Below are positions 12,870 through 23,900 of a stretch of 64,000 bases of DNA, piece by piece. The stretch comes from Eleginops maclovinus (taxonomy: Eukaryota > Chordata > Actinopteri > Perciformes > Eleginopidae). The notes below the pieces were generated by a model. That model did not search any database, was not told the DNA's origin, and saw nothing but the letters and a program-made list of their open reading frames with translations. The stretch covers positions 1,183,259 to 1,247,258 of the forward strand of contig NC_086370.1 in the NCBI RefSeq assembly GCF_036324505.1, given 5' to 3'. The position numbers and the translations under genes were made by a program. Within the stretch, counting starts at the first letter, position 1; every line of letters starts with the position of its first letter.

Positions 12870-13574
12870 AAATAATGTTTAACCTTTAACCACCTCATTA
12901 AAAAAAAGTGATTATGTTATTGGTTTTTGACACTGTTGCGTTTGAGTGTGCATATTTGCGTGACTGTTTGACGGTCATACATTTTTGACACTGACGTTTT
13001 TTTTGTCACAAAATGTTACAAAACATTGACCTTATTACCCTATATTCTCACGAGCTAGAGGGAAATGTAGTTTTAGCAGCTCACTGAGGCTGAGCAATGT
13101 TCGGATCATCCACAAGCATGAAACACACATACACATAACAAAAGCTCTGCATTAAAACATGTCAGTAAGCCACGTGTCCCTTGTTTACAACAGAATGCAG
13201 CTGAGTTCTCCTCAGAGAGAGGACCAGCCAGCAAACCTTCACCATTATCAGGCAGATCAAGGGACAGCTTTTTGCACATTCGCATAACGTTCAACCTCAT
13301 TTGGAAAAACGAGAGCAAGCAGAATATTGACTGTTGTGACGTGAGTCGGAAACCTGCAGTAACAGATGTCTACTTGGAGCTCTCCATATCAGAGTCAACA
13401 GAGCACCACTCGTTCCTCATGTGTGTATAGACTGCGGGTCCTGAATGCTGTTTCCTCGTGTGTGCACCTCAAACTCATCTGTTATTGTTTTCATTTTTGC
13501 TCAGACGTTACATTAAACATACTTTTGATGGATACGTTTTAAAATTTTCTAATGAAAGCAAGACATCGAATGTG

Positions 13575-13580
<6 letters not shown>
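12870..13580. other. intergenic DNA, nothing recognised
   Basis: No coding potential, terminal repeats or known repeat motifs were seen between the tlx1 3' end and the microsatellite cluster. Confidence 0.5.

Positions 13581-13659
<79 letters not shown>
13581..13659 (+). repeat. (GT)n microsatellite
   Basis: A pure GT tract of about 79 bases. It is the first member of a GT - TC - AC microsatellite cluster downstream of tlx1. Confidence 0.95.
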
Positions 13660-13660
<1 letters not shown>

Positions 13661-13749
13661 TGTGACATTTTCCAGGAGTGCTTTCTAAAAGGTTAAGAAG
13701 GAATGTAAAGGCGAATTTCGTACTCCACTCAGAAAATGTTTTGGAATTC

Positions 13750-13959
<210 letters not shown>

Positions 13960-13986
13960 AACATAATGATTTCACACCCTGGGGAA

Positions 13987-15440
13987 AAAAGTTATCACCA
14001 GAGAGAGTAAAGCAGCATTAGTGTTTTCAGGTTTTCTTTCATTTTGACACAAATTGTGTTATGACAGACTGACAGACACAAACTCTATAGTTTGTAGAAT
14101 AACTGTAGCCTATTGTGGATACCTTAACAGTTTACCCCTCATTGACATGACCAAAATGAGCTGCAGCGCTATAATTTCTTCATCTAACGTTAGCAAAGCC
14201 GACCACATTAGACACAGAACAGCGTACATAAATAGCCTACAGTTAGTTCTTAGTAAACCATCAAAAATGTATTTGGCCAGCTCAGGCATCAATGGTACCT
14301 CATTTATTAGATGTTTTGTTTGGTGCTTTTCAGCAGTTCTAAATAGTGGCTAAAACTCTGTAGAAATCTATTTTTAAATGTCTATTATCCTCTTGATCCA
14401 ACTATAATTCAAACACAGTTGTGTTAATTTGAGTTTATTGTGAAGTAAAACTGTTTAGTTGCTGCAGCCTTAACATGCTTAGGCTCCCTGGTGCCAATTG
14501 AAAAGACAATTCATATTCTGGGAAAATACAGTAGTACATTTAAAACATGTAGCTTATGCTAAATTATACCTAAAAATGTATTTTACTCAAGTTAGTAAAT
14601 TGAACTGCAGGAAATGCAACGCTGTACCCTTAATTACTGTAATTGTAGTGACAGGGTTGCAAATCAATGCTTATGTTAGCTTTTACCTCAGGAATTATTG
14701 CTAGCTGCAAAATGTAATGCTATCAAGGCAGGTATCACTTAAAGAAAATGAATGTGTCTTATTCTGATAATATGAGTGTTGCATTGGTTTGACTGAAAAA
14801 ATAAGACAAAAATGGAAAATAAAAGAGAAGACTGACCTTTGGTCTACACATGGCAGTATCACATGGTTTGATGATGTCATTACTCTGTGTCTGTGACTTA
14901 CAGTTTTACATTTCCTCTGCCGAGCTATATTTGGACAGGTTTGGACACACACATGTTACTGCTCACACCTTCAGTGAAACATTTCTGGTACTTCAAATAG
15001 GTTTATAATTAAACAAATTGCGTCTACAGTTACAGGAGACAAATACAGTATCAACACAATAAAAGCAACAACAAAAAAAGTAAATACAATTTTTTTTCAA
15101 GTATTACATTTTTGTTGGTCTCCAAGAAAAGGGACACAGCAAAATGCTATTTTATATTGCGGGGGGGGGGGGGGGGGGCTGGAGAGTTAATTTATAATTT
15201 GAATAATATTTTAAAATAACTTTTCCCATAGCTGTATATTTGACACAAAAGTGCATGTTTTAGGATTTGGGCTTTATCCGAAATGTCATAGGTGGGGCAG
15301 AAAATGTCCTCAAATTCTGGATTGATTCTGGACTTTTTTTGTATACAACTGAAACAAAGTACATTGATGTATTAATCAGTGAGTTTAAAATACTATCTGT
15401 TTCCAATCATTATGTTCAGCTTTGTAAAACACGTTCTGCA
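13987..15440. other. intergenic DNA with a G18 homopolymer
   Basis: No gene is recognised. At 15161-15178 there is an uninterrupted run of 18 G, capable of forming a G-quadruplex and prone to sequencing error. The rest is AT-rich unique DNA. Confidence 0.55.
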
Positions 15441-15449
15441 TAGTATGTG

Positions 15450-15685
15450 CAGAGGAGCACGCGCTGGTATTGGATGCAGGGTGTGGGAGGACTGGTTCCC
15501 TGATATCCAGGGCGGTGTCTCCCTCTAACGGCGTCTAAAAAACACCGCACCCTAGCGTGACGCCATTTCGTGTCGCTGGATGGTGACGAAACGTGCGTAA
15601 ATTCAGCGCGACAAAACAACAACAGCACTATTGTGTAAGTGTCCCAGCAAAGTCTCCGAGCAGAGGAGAGACTGCGTCCACCAAT
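15450..15685 (+). promoter_or_regulatory. sdhaf4: sdhaf4 promoter and 5' UTR
   Basis: A short CpG-richer segment directly before the sdhaf4 ATG, with motifs such as 'agcgtgacgcca' and 'ggtgacgaaac' and no TATA box. This is typical of a housekeeping promoter. Exact start sites are not determinable. Confidence 0.4.
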
Positions 15686-17773
15686 ATGTCGTCTGTCCTG
15701 CGGCTCTGCACTCCATCGAGGAGTCCTGTGTGTGTTCTCGCAGGTCAGTGTGTGAGTCTTGGCTTTTTTTAAATTATCGTTCAGTAAACAAGAGGGCTAT
15801 CGCCACACATCAGCTATGTCAGATTGTTTCCCACAGTTACACAGGTCAGCAGCCCGCTCATTCACCCACATCACAGACTGCAAATAAAACAGACATGTTT
15901 GAGGAAAATATTATAATTCAAAATGAATATATTTAATTCCTTCACTTGCATGGTTTGAGCAAACAATTAACCCAAAGCATTGTCATTCATGTTTCAAAGC
16001 TAATAGTTTCAATAGAAATGTTTATTTTTAAGGGTTGGATAGACATTATTTAAATCTGAATACCTCCTATCATCGCAGTGACACGTGCAACATTGGGTTT
16101 TTTTCTCACAGGTCAGTGTGTGCATGTGTGTGTAAACCCTGCTGTGTTCTCCTCATGTTTCCAGTGTGTTCAGGATATTCCCGAGCAGCCAGCGGATCGG
16201 TGAAGGACAAGCAGCCGCTGAAGAAAGCTAAAACCCCGCAGGGCCGGTTGGACAACCCGGAGGAGAGCAGAGCTGCTCTGCAGAGTGAGAATCATGCAGT
16301 GGTCTCTTCAAACACAGTTCAGATCATCCATCCACTAATAATAATAATAATAATAATAATAAACCTCCTGATCAGGGATTAGGAGGTTATTGGTGCTTCA
16401 TCTGAACCATGAATTGCATTGAAGCCATCGATTGCTGCATTATAAGAATACATAAAACACCACGGTATAAGCCGACCTGTAACTGCAATAAGAGATGAAT
16501 ATTGGGAGAAATGTACTTATCGTGTAATTCATGAATATGATCATTTACCACTCGCTGTAATCGGTGCCTACCGCACAATTGCCCGCACATTCTACAGCTC
16601 TTAATCTTTAAACATGAGTCATGAGATTTAATCCATAGGTGTTTACAGTCATTTAGGTCAGACACTGTCCCCGATAGGATACAAGGAGATAAAAGTTTGT
16701 ACAAATTAAATCAAATTGAAAGTTATTGATTTCATTTTTTCTGTGATGCATATCAACAGACTAATTGATTCCTTTATCGGCTTTGAATTAGCTGCGATAT
16801 ACCAGCAGAGTAAACTAAGCTCATATGAACAATTCATAAAAACATATTCCAAAGTGATTCAATTATGGTTTGAAGGAATTATGTCATTCCATCTGCAAGT
16901 GAACTTCATGCTGATGAATAATATCTAATGATGTTTCTCATCAATGATATAGGTTACCGCGGAGACACAAAGATATATGCATACAGCATGTGCCGCTGTA
17001 ACTGCACAGCTTTGATCGGAGGCATAAATGTAACGTTAGCGCTCCACAAGTTTAGATACATCATTTGTTCACTCAACTAAGACTATTTAAATGGAAGTAG
17101 TTAGTTAGGAAGTAGTGAACAGTGGTGTTTGCCAATTTCAGACGCAAAGGATGACTCAGACAACGTCATTTCTTCTTCTTTTATTATATTGTAAACCAAA
17201 ATAGAATTTTGGACTTTATTCACTAAAACTTTTTTCTATTTATTCTGTGGTTGTGTTCTATAGCAACACGTAGCTGTCCAGGTGTGTGCACAGAGCGTCT
17301 CTGCTGCACCTTGACTCCATTAAAACAGTTAAAGTGTTGTCGCATAATATTATTGTCTTTATTTGTGAAGGATCTTTCCCCAACTCAGTTTCAAAGTTCC
17401 TCAAAATAAAAACACATTTTAAATAGCATGATAAAGTATACAAAACCATGCACACCCTATAGGCATGGCACCGCCTCAGTTAAAATGACATTCTGTCCTT
17501 ATGTTTACCTCATTATTTATAGAAATACATTTCATAACTTGCAAGCGTTGTAGCCTGTAATATTTAAAGCACACATTTGAGGGGTTTTGGCTGCATAGCA
17601 GCAGTGGCTGTCCCTGTGTCTGCGCTCTGTCTGAAGCTGCATCTGTCCCTTGCTGTCCTGCAGAGTTCCCTGATGATGTGAACCCAGAAACCAAGGAGAA
17701 GGGAGGCCCTCGAGGTCCGGAGCCCACCCGTTACGGAGACTGGGAGAGAAAGGGCCGCTGTGTGGACTTCTAG
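15686..17773 (+). CDS. sdhaf4: succinate dehydrogenase assembly factor 4, mitochondrial (three exons)
   Basis: Exons are 15686-15743, 16165-16284 and 17664-17773; all junctions are GT-AG and phases join to an unbroken 95-residue protein. SDHAF4 is a small mitochondrial matrix chaperone that binds FAD-loaded SDHA and promotes its assembly with SDHB in complex II. The third exon carries the near-invariant family signature: FPDDVNP, then [20 protein letters not shown], ending GRCVDF. The N-terminus (arginine- and serine-rich, no acidic residues) fits a mitochondrial targeting peptide, and a lysine-rich middle precedes the conserved domain, as in the human protein of similar length. A second possible exon-2 acceptor lies 9 bases downstream (16174), also in frame. 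The gene looks functional and lies about 3.3 kb after tlx1 in the same direction. Confidence 0.93.
16338..16361 (+). repeat. (AAT)n microsatellite in sdhaf4 intron 2
   Basis: About eight copies of AAT, 54 bases into intron 2. Confidence 0.85.
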
Positions 17774-17864
17774 TTCAGCACTTACAAATGTGACATTATA
17801 CACCCCCGTGTTGTGCAGATGTATGTATACTCAGTGGCACTAAGTTTGAGTTTCAGATGAGAAG

Positions 17865-17870
17865 ATTAAA
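17865..17870 (+). terminator. sdhaf4: sdhaf4 polyadenylation signal (ATTAAA)
   Basis: The common variant ATTAAA lies 92 bases after the stop codon, before a long GT tract. Confidence 0.5.
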
Positions 17871-17899
17871 GACAACAAACTTTGACAGCATAGCAAGTT

Positions 17900-17902
<3 letters not shown>

Positions 17903-17974
<72 letters not shown>
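17903..17974 (+). repeat. (GT)n microsatellite
   Basis: A pure GT tract of about 72 bases just past the sdhaf4 3' end. Confidence 0.95.
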
Positions 17975-17977
<3 letters not shown>

Positions 17978-18359
17978 AAAGCAAAGAAATGCCCCGAAAA
18001 TGAGTTGAATATGTGTTTGTGCTGGGGAGAGAGGCTATGTTCATACTCTAGGCTGAATGTTAAGATCCCTGAATCTACACGTTCATCTGCAAATCTGACT
18101 ATTGGGCAAATGTATAAATTAAACCTATTATTGATCACTCTGGGATGAAAATCTGCTGCGTCATTGGAATCCACTCCTAAATTGTACATTTTCTGATGAA
18201 AAGAAAGGTAACTTCAGTGGAAGGAGCAAAGACACACATGGGGAGTAACTAATTACATGTTGTAGAGTAGAAGACAGATACATTACAAAATAAATGGGAT
18301 TATAAAAAAAGTGTAATTTAAATACAGGTAGTGACAGTTTGGAATTGCTAGTTCACCTA

Positions 18360-18515
18360 GCTATGCCGAGGCGTCCTTGAGGAAGGCACTGAACTGCTCA
18401 CCTTCAACTGGCACCTCTAAAAATGTTTGAGCATATCAGCATTCCTAGTGTGTGTTTGTACTGTGTGTATTCAACAAACACAGTTTCTCCTTGGGGATTA
18501 ATAAAGTAAAAAAAT
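18360..18515 (+). repeat. short interspersed repeat with LINE-like 3' end
   Basis: It ends with 'ctccttggggattaataaag', a common fish LINE/SINE 3' terminus, and begins with 'gaggaaggcactgaactgct', a motif seen in other fish short repeats. The coding region is absent. A related module seems to lie at 23400-23560. Confidence 0.35.
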
Positions 18516-18789
18516 AAAATGCTGCTTCTCTGTTCTTTTGAAGAATTGTTGGACTGTGTCGGATCTTTATTTTAATTGTATAGAAGTGTAACAAAAGTTT
18601 GACAGTGGTAAGTGTTTTAGTTTTTATGATTTAATGATTTATCTTAAGAAAAGTAGTAATGTGAGATGTGTTACATTACTTTGATAAACTAATTATAAAA
18701 GTTACATAACTTGTTACATTTAAGTCTTGTAGTAGCCAGGGCATGAAATAGCATCTTTAAGTCCTCTGGCTATTACCAATGGGTTACCG

Positions 18790-21613
18790 CAGTGGTTCTT
18801 AAACTTTTTGTCTGACGACCCCACAAAAAAAACTGGAGAGGTTTGGTGACCCCACTTTCCCAAAAGTGTGTAAGTGTGACGTCACGTTTCCGTAGCAACC
18901 GATTTTTTGTTCCAATCCAAACAAATTAACAATGTATGACGATTATTTTATGGAAAAGGAACGATTTTGTGTGAATTAATTTACGAGTTTGCGTCTCCAA
19001 TGATTTGAGTGATAGTCATACATTTTGAAAGAAACAGCAATGCCATCTGCAGTTTGGTTGTTTGGGGGCGGGCTGTAAATCGCGTTGCCAGGACAACGTT
19101 ATGCATTGCAAACCCATGGTAACGACTGTCAATCAAGCAAAAACAAATAGGCAATGTGTAAGAAAAGGCCTGGGCGGCAACAATTTATTAACGCAAACAA
19201 GAACTGGAACAAACAAAGCAATGAAACAAATGTCCAAATCAAACGGGAGTCAAGAGTCAACAGAGAGTGTGTATGATTGGAACGATCTCACTTCCTCTTA
19301 TACGGACGCCATGTCAATGAGAAGGATGGGCCTGCTTCCGCGAGCATAGCAGGTCAATTCGGGGATCGATGCTGCTCACAGCAACACGAAGATTCTCCTC
19401 CATGCTGTTGAGACGACATCTGTATTTGTTCTTTATGTAGGCCAGGGACGAAAATGTCTTTTCGCACAGATAGGTTGATCCAAACGGCGTGAGGATGTCC
19501 ATGGCAGCCTTGGACAACCCGGGGTATTCCTGCACAACTGACAGCCAGAATTCATCTAGAGTTTTTGAGGCAAACGACGCCTGCAATGTGCGGTCGCTGG
19601 ACAGCTCAATCAGCGCATCCTCGAGCTCAGATGGCAGGTTGTTTGAGGAGCAGTTGGTGAATGGTTGTCGTACCCAGTCAAAAGGCTCTACATTCTCCGT
19701 GAGGAAATACTTATTGAATTTGTCGAGGAGACTACGAAGATGACAGGTTATTGACTCTTTCAATGAATTGGCATTCATGTCACTCTCCAAAAAGTCGTGC
19801 AGCTCCGAGAACATTTCAAAGTCCCCACTCTCTGCACGGGCTGCCCAACGCTGCAATTTTTTTGTGAAAGCATTCACTTTGTCTGAGAGGGTCAGGATGT
19901 TTGTGCTGGGGCCTTGTAGTGACAGGTTGAGACTATTTAATTTGTCAAATATGCACGCCAGGTATGCAAGACGTGATAACCATCTCGAGTCAGTGAGATG
20001 GTCTGCAAGAGGGGAATGCACGTCTGAGAGGAAGGTGCGCACCTCGCTTCGCAACTCGAACAGGCGTGTAAGAACTTTGCCCCGTGAAAGCCACCTTACC
20101 TCTGAATGAAAAAGAAGGGATTCATGTGCAGACCCCATTTCCTGGCAGAGAAGGGCGAAGAGTCGTGAATTTAAAGGGCGCGATTTGATCGAATTCACTA
20201 TTTGGATTGCTGTTTGAAGAACATTGTTAAGCTCGGGTTCAAGTGTCTTGGATGCCAGGGCCTCCCTATGGATAATGCAGTGTGTGAACTTGACATGTGG
20301 TGCAACGCTAAGGACCTTGGCTTTCAGCCCTTTGTGTTTTCCCATCATAGCCCCGGCACCGTCAGTGCATATGCTTATGCATTTATCCCAATCCAGGCCT
20401 GTCTCCTCCATCCAACCATTAAGACAGTTAAAAATGTCTCCACCAGTACATCTTCCTTCCATCGGAGAGCAGCACAGCATGTCCTCATGCAGTTTCCCGT
20501 CATGACTGTAGCGAATGAAAACCATTAAATGGGCTACATTAGTCAAGTCAGTAGACTCGTCTAACTGCAAAGAAAACCGGCTGTTTTTCACTCTCTCGAT
20601 GAGCTGGCATTTCATATCATTAGCGATGTCGTTAATGCGTTTGGACATGGTATCATTGGAGAGGGGAATCTGTTTAAGCACACTTGCGATCTTTTCACCA
20701 TGCATTGCTGTGGTCATCGCAATTGCTGCAGGAAGGATGAGGCTTTCAGCAATTGTGTGTGGCTTTTGTGCTTTGGCTACAAGGTGGGCCACTTTGTATG
20801 ACGCTGCCAAGGCTTTGGTGGGCACAGTAGCTTGGCTATGCACAACGGTCTTTTGCCCATGCAGCGCAGCTTCTTTTCGTAAAAAAAATGTCATGGGTTT
20901 CTGAGCATCATCTGGATGTCGGCTTTCGAGATGTCGTCTCATTTTTGTGGGCTTTAAACTTTCATGTGCCAGAACATCGCCGCAAATAACACACTGTGGG
21001 TGGTCGAGCTCATGTTTTACCTGGCACGTGAATCCATATTTAAGAAATTCTTTCAGGTATCGGCGACGCCTCGTTGGTGGGTCTTTTTTATTCTCACCAC
21101 CGGCCAAACTTGTCCCATCTGAGGATCGCGGAGGAGTAGGTGCACAACTGGAGGTAGATGGCACTTCTGAGCTCAAATCATTGTTTTTTAGCAGCCACCT
21201 GTCCATTTTTGATGAAAGTTATAACTAGGCTAGTGGCTAAAAAAGTGGCTAGTATCACAAACGTGGCTAGTAACGTGGCGAGTTAACTATGACGTATTGT
21301 AAAAAAACCGGGAAGAAATTGAGTTTGAACAGTGGGCGCAGATTGTTACATTGTTTCTATCATAGGACCAATAAACGATTCGAAACGCCATTTAAAGCTG
21401 GGCAACTTTTTTTTTTCTCTCTCTCTCTCCCTCTTAACAGCGTGTAGGAATGAGAAAAAGGCAGATTTTCATTGTATTGACATTTTATTTTTCGTTGTTT
21501 CACCAGGTGTTATAACAGCTAATTTCCGACTGAAGTAACAAATAATTTTGCGACCCCACGGAAGTTTTTGCCGACCCCGTTTGGGGTCGCGACCCCTAGT
21601 TTAAGAATCACTG
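18790..21613 (-). mobile_element. complete hAT transposon with intact transposase
   Basis: The element starts CAGTGGTTCTTAAACT and ends with the inverse of CAGTGATTCTTAAACT, so its 16-bp terminal inverted repeats differ at one base. It is flanked by a perfect 8-bp target duplication GGTTACCG (18782-18789 and 21614-21621), diagnostic of hAT. Length is 2,824 bp. Both ends, the duplication and an open transposase frame are all preserved, so this is a recent and possibly autonomous insertion. The non-coding 18790-19313 holds GTTGCCAGGACAAC and CCATGGTAAC motifs that resemble X-boxes. Confidence 0.93.
19314..21206 (-). CDS. hAT transposase (ZBED5/Charlie-like), 630 aa, intact
   Basis: Catalyses cut-and-paste transposition of the surrounding element. 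Reading from the ATG at 21206: a BED-like zinc finger with CVIC at about residue 70 and HLESRH at about 89; catalytic-core segments LDESTDL, then CTDGAGAMMG at about 279, then THCIIHREAL; SEVRWLSRG near 370; and the C-terminal hAT dimerisation region with LCEKTFSSLAYIKNKYRCRL at about 570-590. Its length fits the vertebrate ZBED5/SCAND3-like transposase group. No stop or frameshift interrupts it, although the first finger cysteine context (GFTC rather than an aromatic) is atypical. The alternative, a domesticated gene, is unlikely because the element still has its ends and target duplication. Confidence 0.88.
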   Translation of the reverse strand: MDRWLLKNNDLSSEVPSTSSCAPTPPRSSDGTSLAGGENKKDPPTRRRRYLKEFLKYGFTCQVKHELDHPQCVICGDVLAHESLKPTKMRRHLESRHPDDAQKPMTFFLRKEAALHGQKTVVHSQATVPTKALAASYKVAHLVAKAQKPHTIAESLILPAAIAMTTAMHGEKIASVLKQIPLSNDTMSKRINDIANDMKCQLIERVKNSRFSLQLDESTDLTNVAHLMVFIRYSHDGKLHEDMLCCSPMEGRCTGGDIFNCLNGWMEETGLDWDKCISICTDGAGAMMGKHKGLKAKVLSVAPHVKFTHCIIHREALASKTLEPELNNVLQTAIQIVNSIKSRPLNSRLFALLCQEMGSAHESLLFHSEVRWLSRGKVLTRLFELRSEVRTFLSDVHSPLADHLTDSRWLSRLAYLACIFDKLNSLNLSLQGPSTNILTLSDKVNAFTKKLQRWAARAESGDFEMFSELHDFLESDMNANSLKESITCHLRSLLDKFNKYFLTENVEPFDWVRQPFTNCSSNNLPSELEDALIELSSDRTLQASFASKTLDEFWLSVVQEYPGLSKAAMDILTPFGSTYLCEKTFSSLAYIKNKYRCRLNSMEENLRVAVSSIDPRIDLLCSRKQAHPSH

Positions 21614-21639
21614 GGTTACCGAATGCAATTGGAGACAGA

Positions 21640-21990
21640 GATGGCCAGCATTTTGAGAGATGGTCACCTTTTTGTGAAATGCAAGGTACTTAAGCTTCAG
21701 AGAGTGTGTAAAAAGGAAATTGCAGAAAGAAAAACAGTCCGAGAGTGTTTTGGTGTCAGGGGGGTGATATATGGAATTAAGGTGGACACTTTGTAGAAAT
21801 TAATGAAAGAAATGTAAAAGCATTTTTGGGTGACTTGAGGGGTAGAATAATCTGGTTTAGAGATTTTAAGGCACATAGTACACTACAGGGAGATCACAAA
21901 GGTACAAATCTGGGATCTGTAGAGGAGATTATGGATAAATTATAGTTGGTTCATTTAAATGATGATAATGCCTTGTTTTTGTGTTTGCTG
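21640..21990 (+). pseudogene. degraded LINE fragment (ORF1 tail and endonuclease remnant)
   Basis: Two relics can be read in different + frames: about 21650-21790, with VKCK and GVIYGI like a LINE ORF1 C-terminus, and about 21850-21985, 'RDFKAHSTLQGDH' followed by 'VEEIMDKL', which resembles the GDFNAHHTLWG endonuclease motif of jockey/I-type LINEs. Stops are frequent. The hAT at 18790 inserted just upstream of or within this copy. The assignment rests on short motifs. Confidence 0.42.
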
Positions 21991-21999
21991 TAACAAAAG

Positions 22000-23750
22000 A
22001 ATTTGAATGTCAGCCAGAAGGAAGCTATCTGGATAACTGCTACGGTGTATAAAGTGAGGCTGACCAACCAAGGTGATGATGTACATGGTTTTAATAAAAC
22101 TTTTGCCTTTAATGTTTGCCGTTTCAAACTGAGAATTGGTTGTAATAAGTTGTGTGCCACTTTGGACTGGAAAAGATATTTCAGGATAGCATTTTTAACA
22201 TACTTGAAATGTTCTCCCTCTAATCTCAGATGCACCCCAAGTCATTTTGTAACAACAGTTTCAAATCAGCATCTTAATAAAATATTAACTAAAATAAAAC
22301 TCCCAAAACCTTAATTCACACCGTTTTCTAGACACGGGTACTGTATATATTCGTGAGTGAAACAGTCTAAATGTTTGCAGGAACTGTTTGTACACGGCAT
22401 GTTTCCTGACGGACACACATCGGTGAGTCCGGTCAGGTAGGGCAGCAGGTGAAGTCAGGAGCGATGCAAGCCATGGGTACGGTTGAATTGTCAAAAAATC
22501 AGCTCTCGTCTATTCTTATCTACTATTCCTTGACCTTTGCGTGAAACGTTACGGGGTTAAGGAATAGTGGATAGGAGAATTCAAAAGGATTTAGAAAAAG
22601 AGACTGCGGTGCTTTGAGAATCCGACTGCAGTTACACTATCCCACACAGGGCCGTTTTTAGGTTTTTGGGGGCCCTATGCAAGATGCTGTTTGGTGGGCC
22701 CTTTTTTGTCAAACTACAATAGAGGGATTCCAAATCTTTTAAGATGATCTGTGGACATGCATCAATCTGTTACACTTTAAGAGGAAAACAGACTAAATTC
22801 ACGAAAACCTCTCTCAAATTCAAATTGAACATCTAAAGTTGACCAAAGCACTTGAAACTTGCAGAAAATTATAATAAAAGGTAAATAATGGCATTACACT
22901 CTCAGAAATAATTCAGCGGCTTTGTAAATATCACAATAATAAACAGCTATACTACCTTAATAAAATCTCTAAATATCACCAAGGTAATAAATGCCTAAAA
23001 ATCCAACAGTTAATTTTATCTTAAATTATTTTTATTATTTAAGTGGAATTCATGAAAAGAAATGAGTATTTGACCAACAAATTATATTTTTAAGATATCC
23101 CTAATATCTTTGGTAAATTTCAATCAAAATATTTGAGAATTTGCTAATTATACTGATCAGTTTCAGGAACTTCAATTATTACTCATTCTAAATCAATATT
23201 CCTCATCTTTAACAACAACTTAAGACATTGAGTAAACTACAATAAACGTCATGAGTGGACCCCGTTAACAATCACGCACAAATGCATTGCCTCATGGGAA
23301 ATCTACATTTCTATCTGCGCCTCATGTGGGAACCGCAACAAGCAAGGAAACACCACGACGAGAACCACCACAAAAACTCCCTGCAAATCCTGGTAAGTAG
23401 CCAGCTCTCAAAAGTGAATTCAGTGCCCGGGGAGCAGTGTAGGGAACGGTGCCTTGCTCAGGGACACCTGGTAAGCACTTGGTCTTTCTGGGACTTGTAC
23501 TGGTGACCTTCCAGTTCCCAATCCAAGTCCCTACGGACTTTGCCACCATCAATAGCTTTGATAATGAAATCCTGCAGATATCCAATACAGAGAAGTGCCG
23601 TTAAATAAAAACATATACAATCAGCCAGAGAACAAGATATGATGTCCTGCAGTTATTCCAATGTAAGTCACACAATGTTATAGAGGTGCATATTCAATCT
23701 GAATTACTCTTAAAGAGTTGACTCGTATTGTAACTTAAGTTAATATGTGT

Positions 23751-23810
<60 letters not shown>

Positions 23811-23895
23811 AAATCAAAAGGGTTGATTTTCGTGTTAATATTAACCAGATCTATCGGCCAAAGAGTTCTGCTGCCGGACAGCTAAATCATAGATT
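22000..23895. other. repeat-rich intergenic DNA
   Basis: No gene was found. At 22647-22700 the motif 'cagggccgtttttaggtttt' followed by 'gggggccctatgc' looks like a transposon terminus, but I could not find its partner. At 23400-23560 a short-repeat module ('tgccttgctcagggacacct', then 'tggtgaccttccagttccc') is of a kind common in fish. An (AC)n tract lies at 23754-23804. Confidence 0.4.
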
Positions 23896-23900
23896 ATAGT

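Noticed and set aside
20202..20904. + strand frames inside the hAT transposase
   Set aside because: They mirror the intact - strand transposase, which has clear domain signatures.
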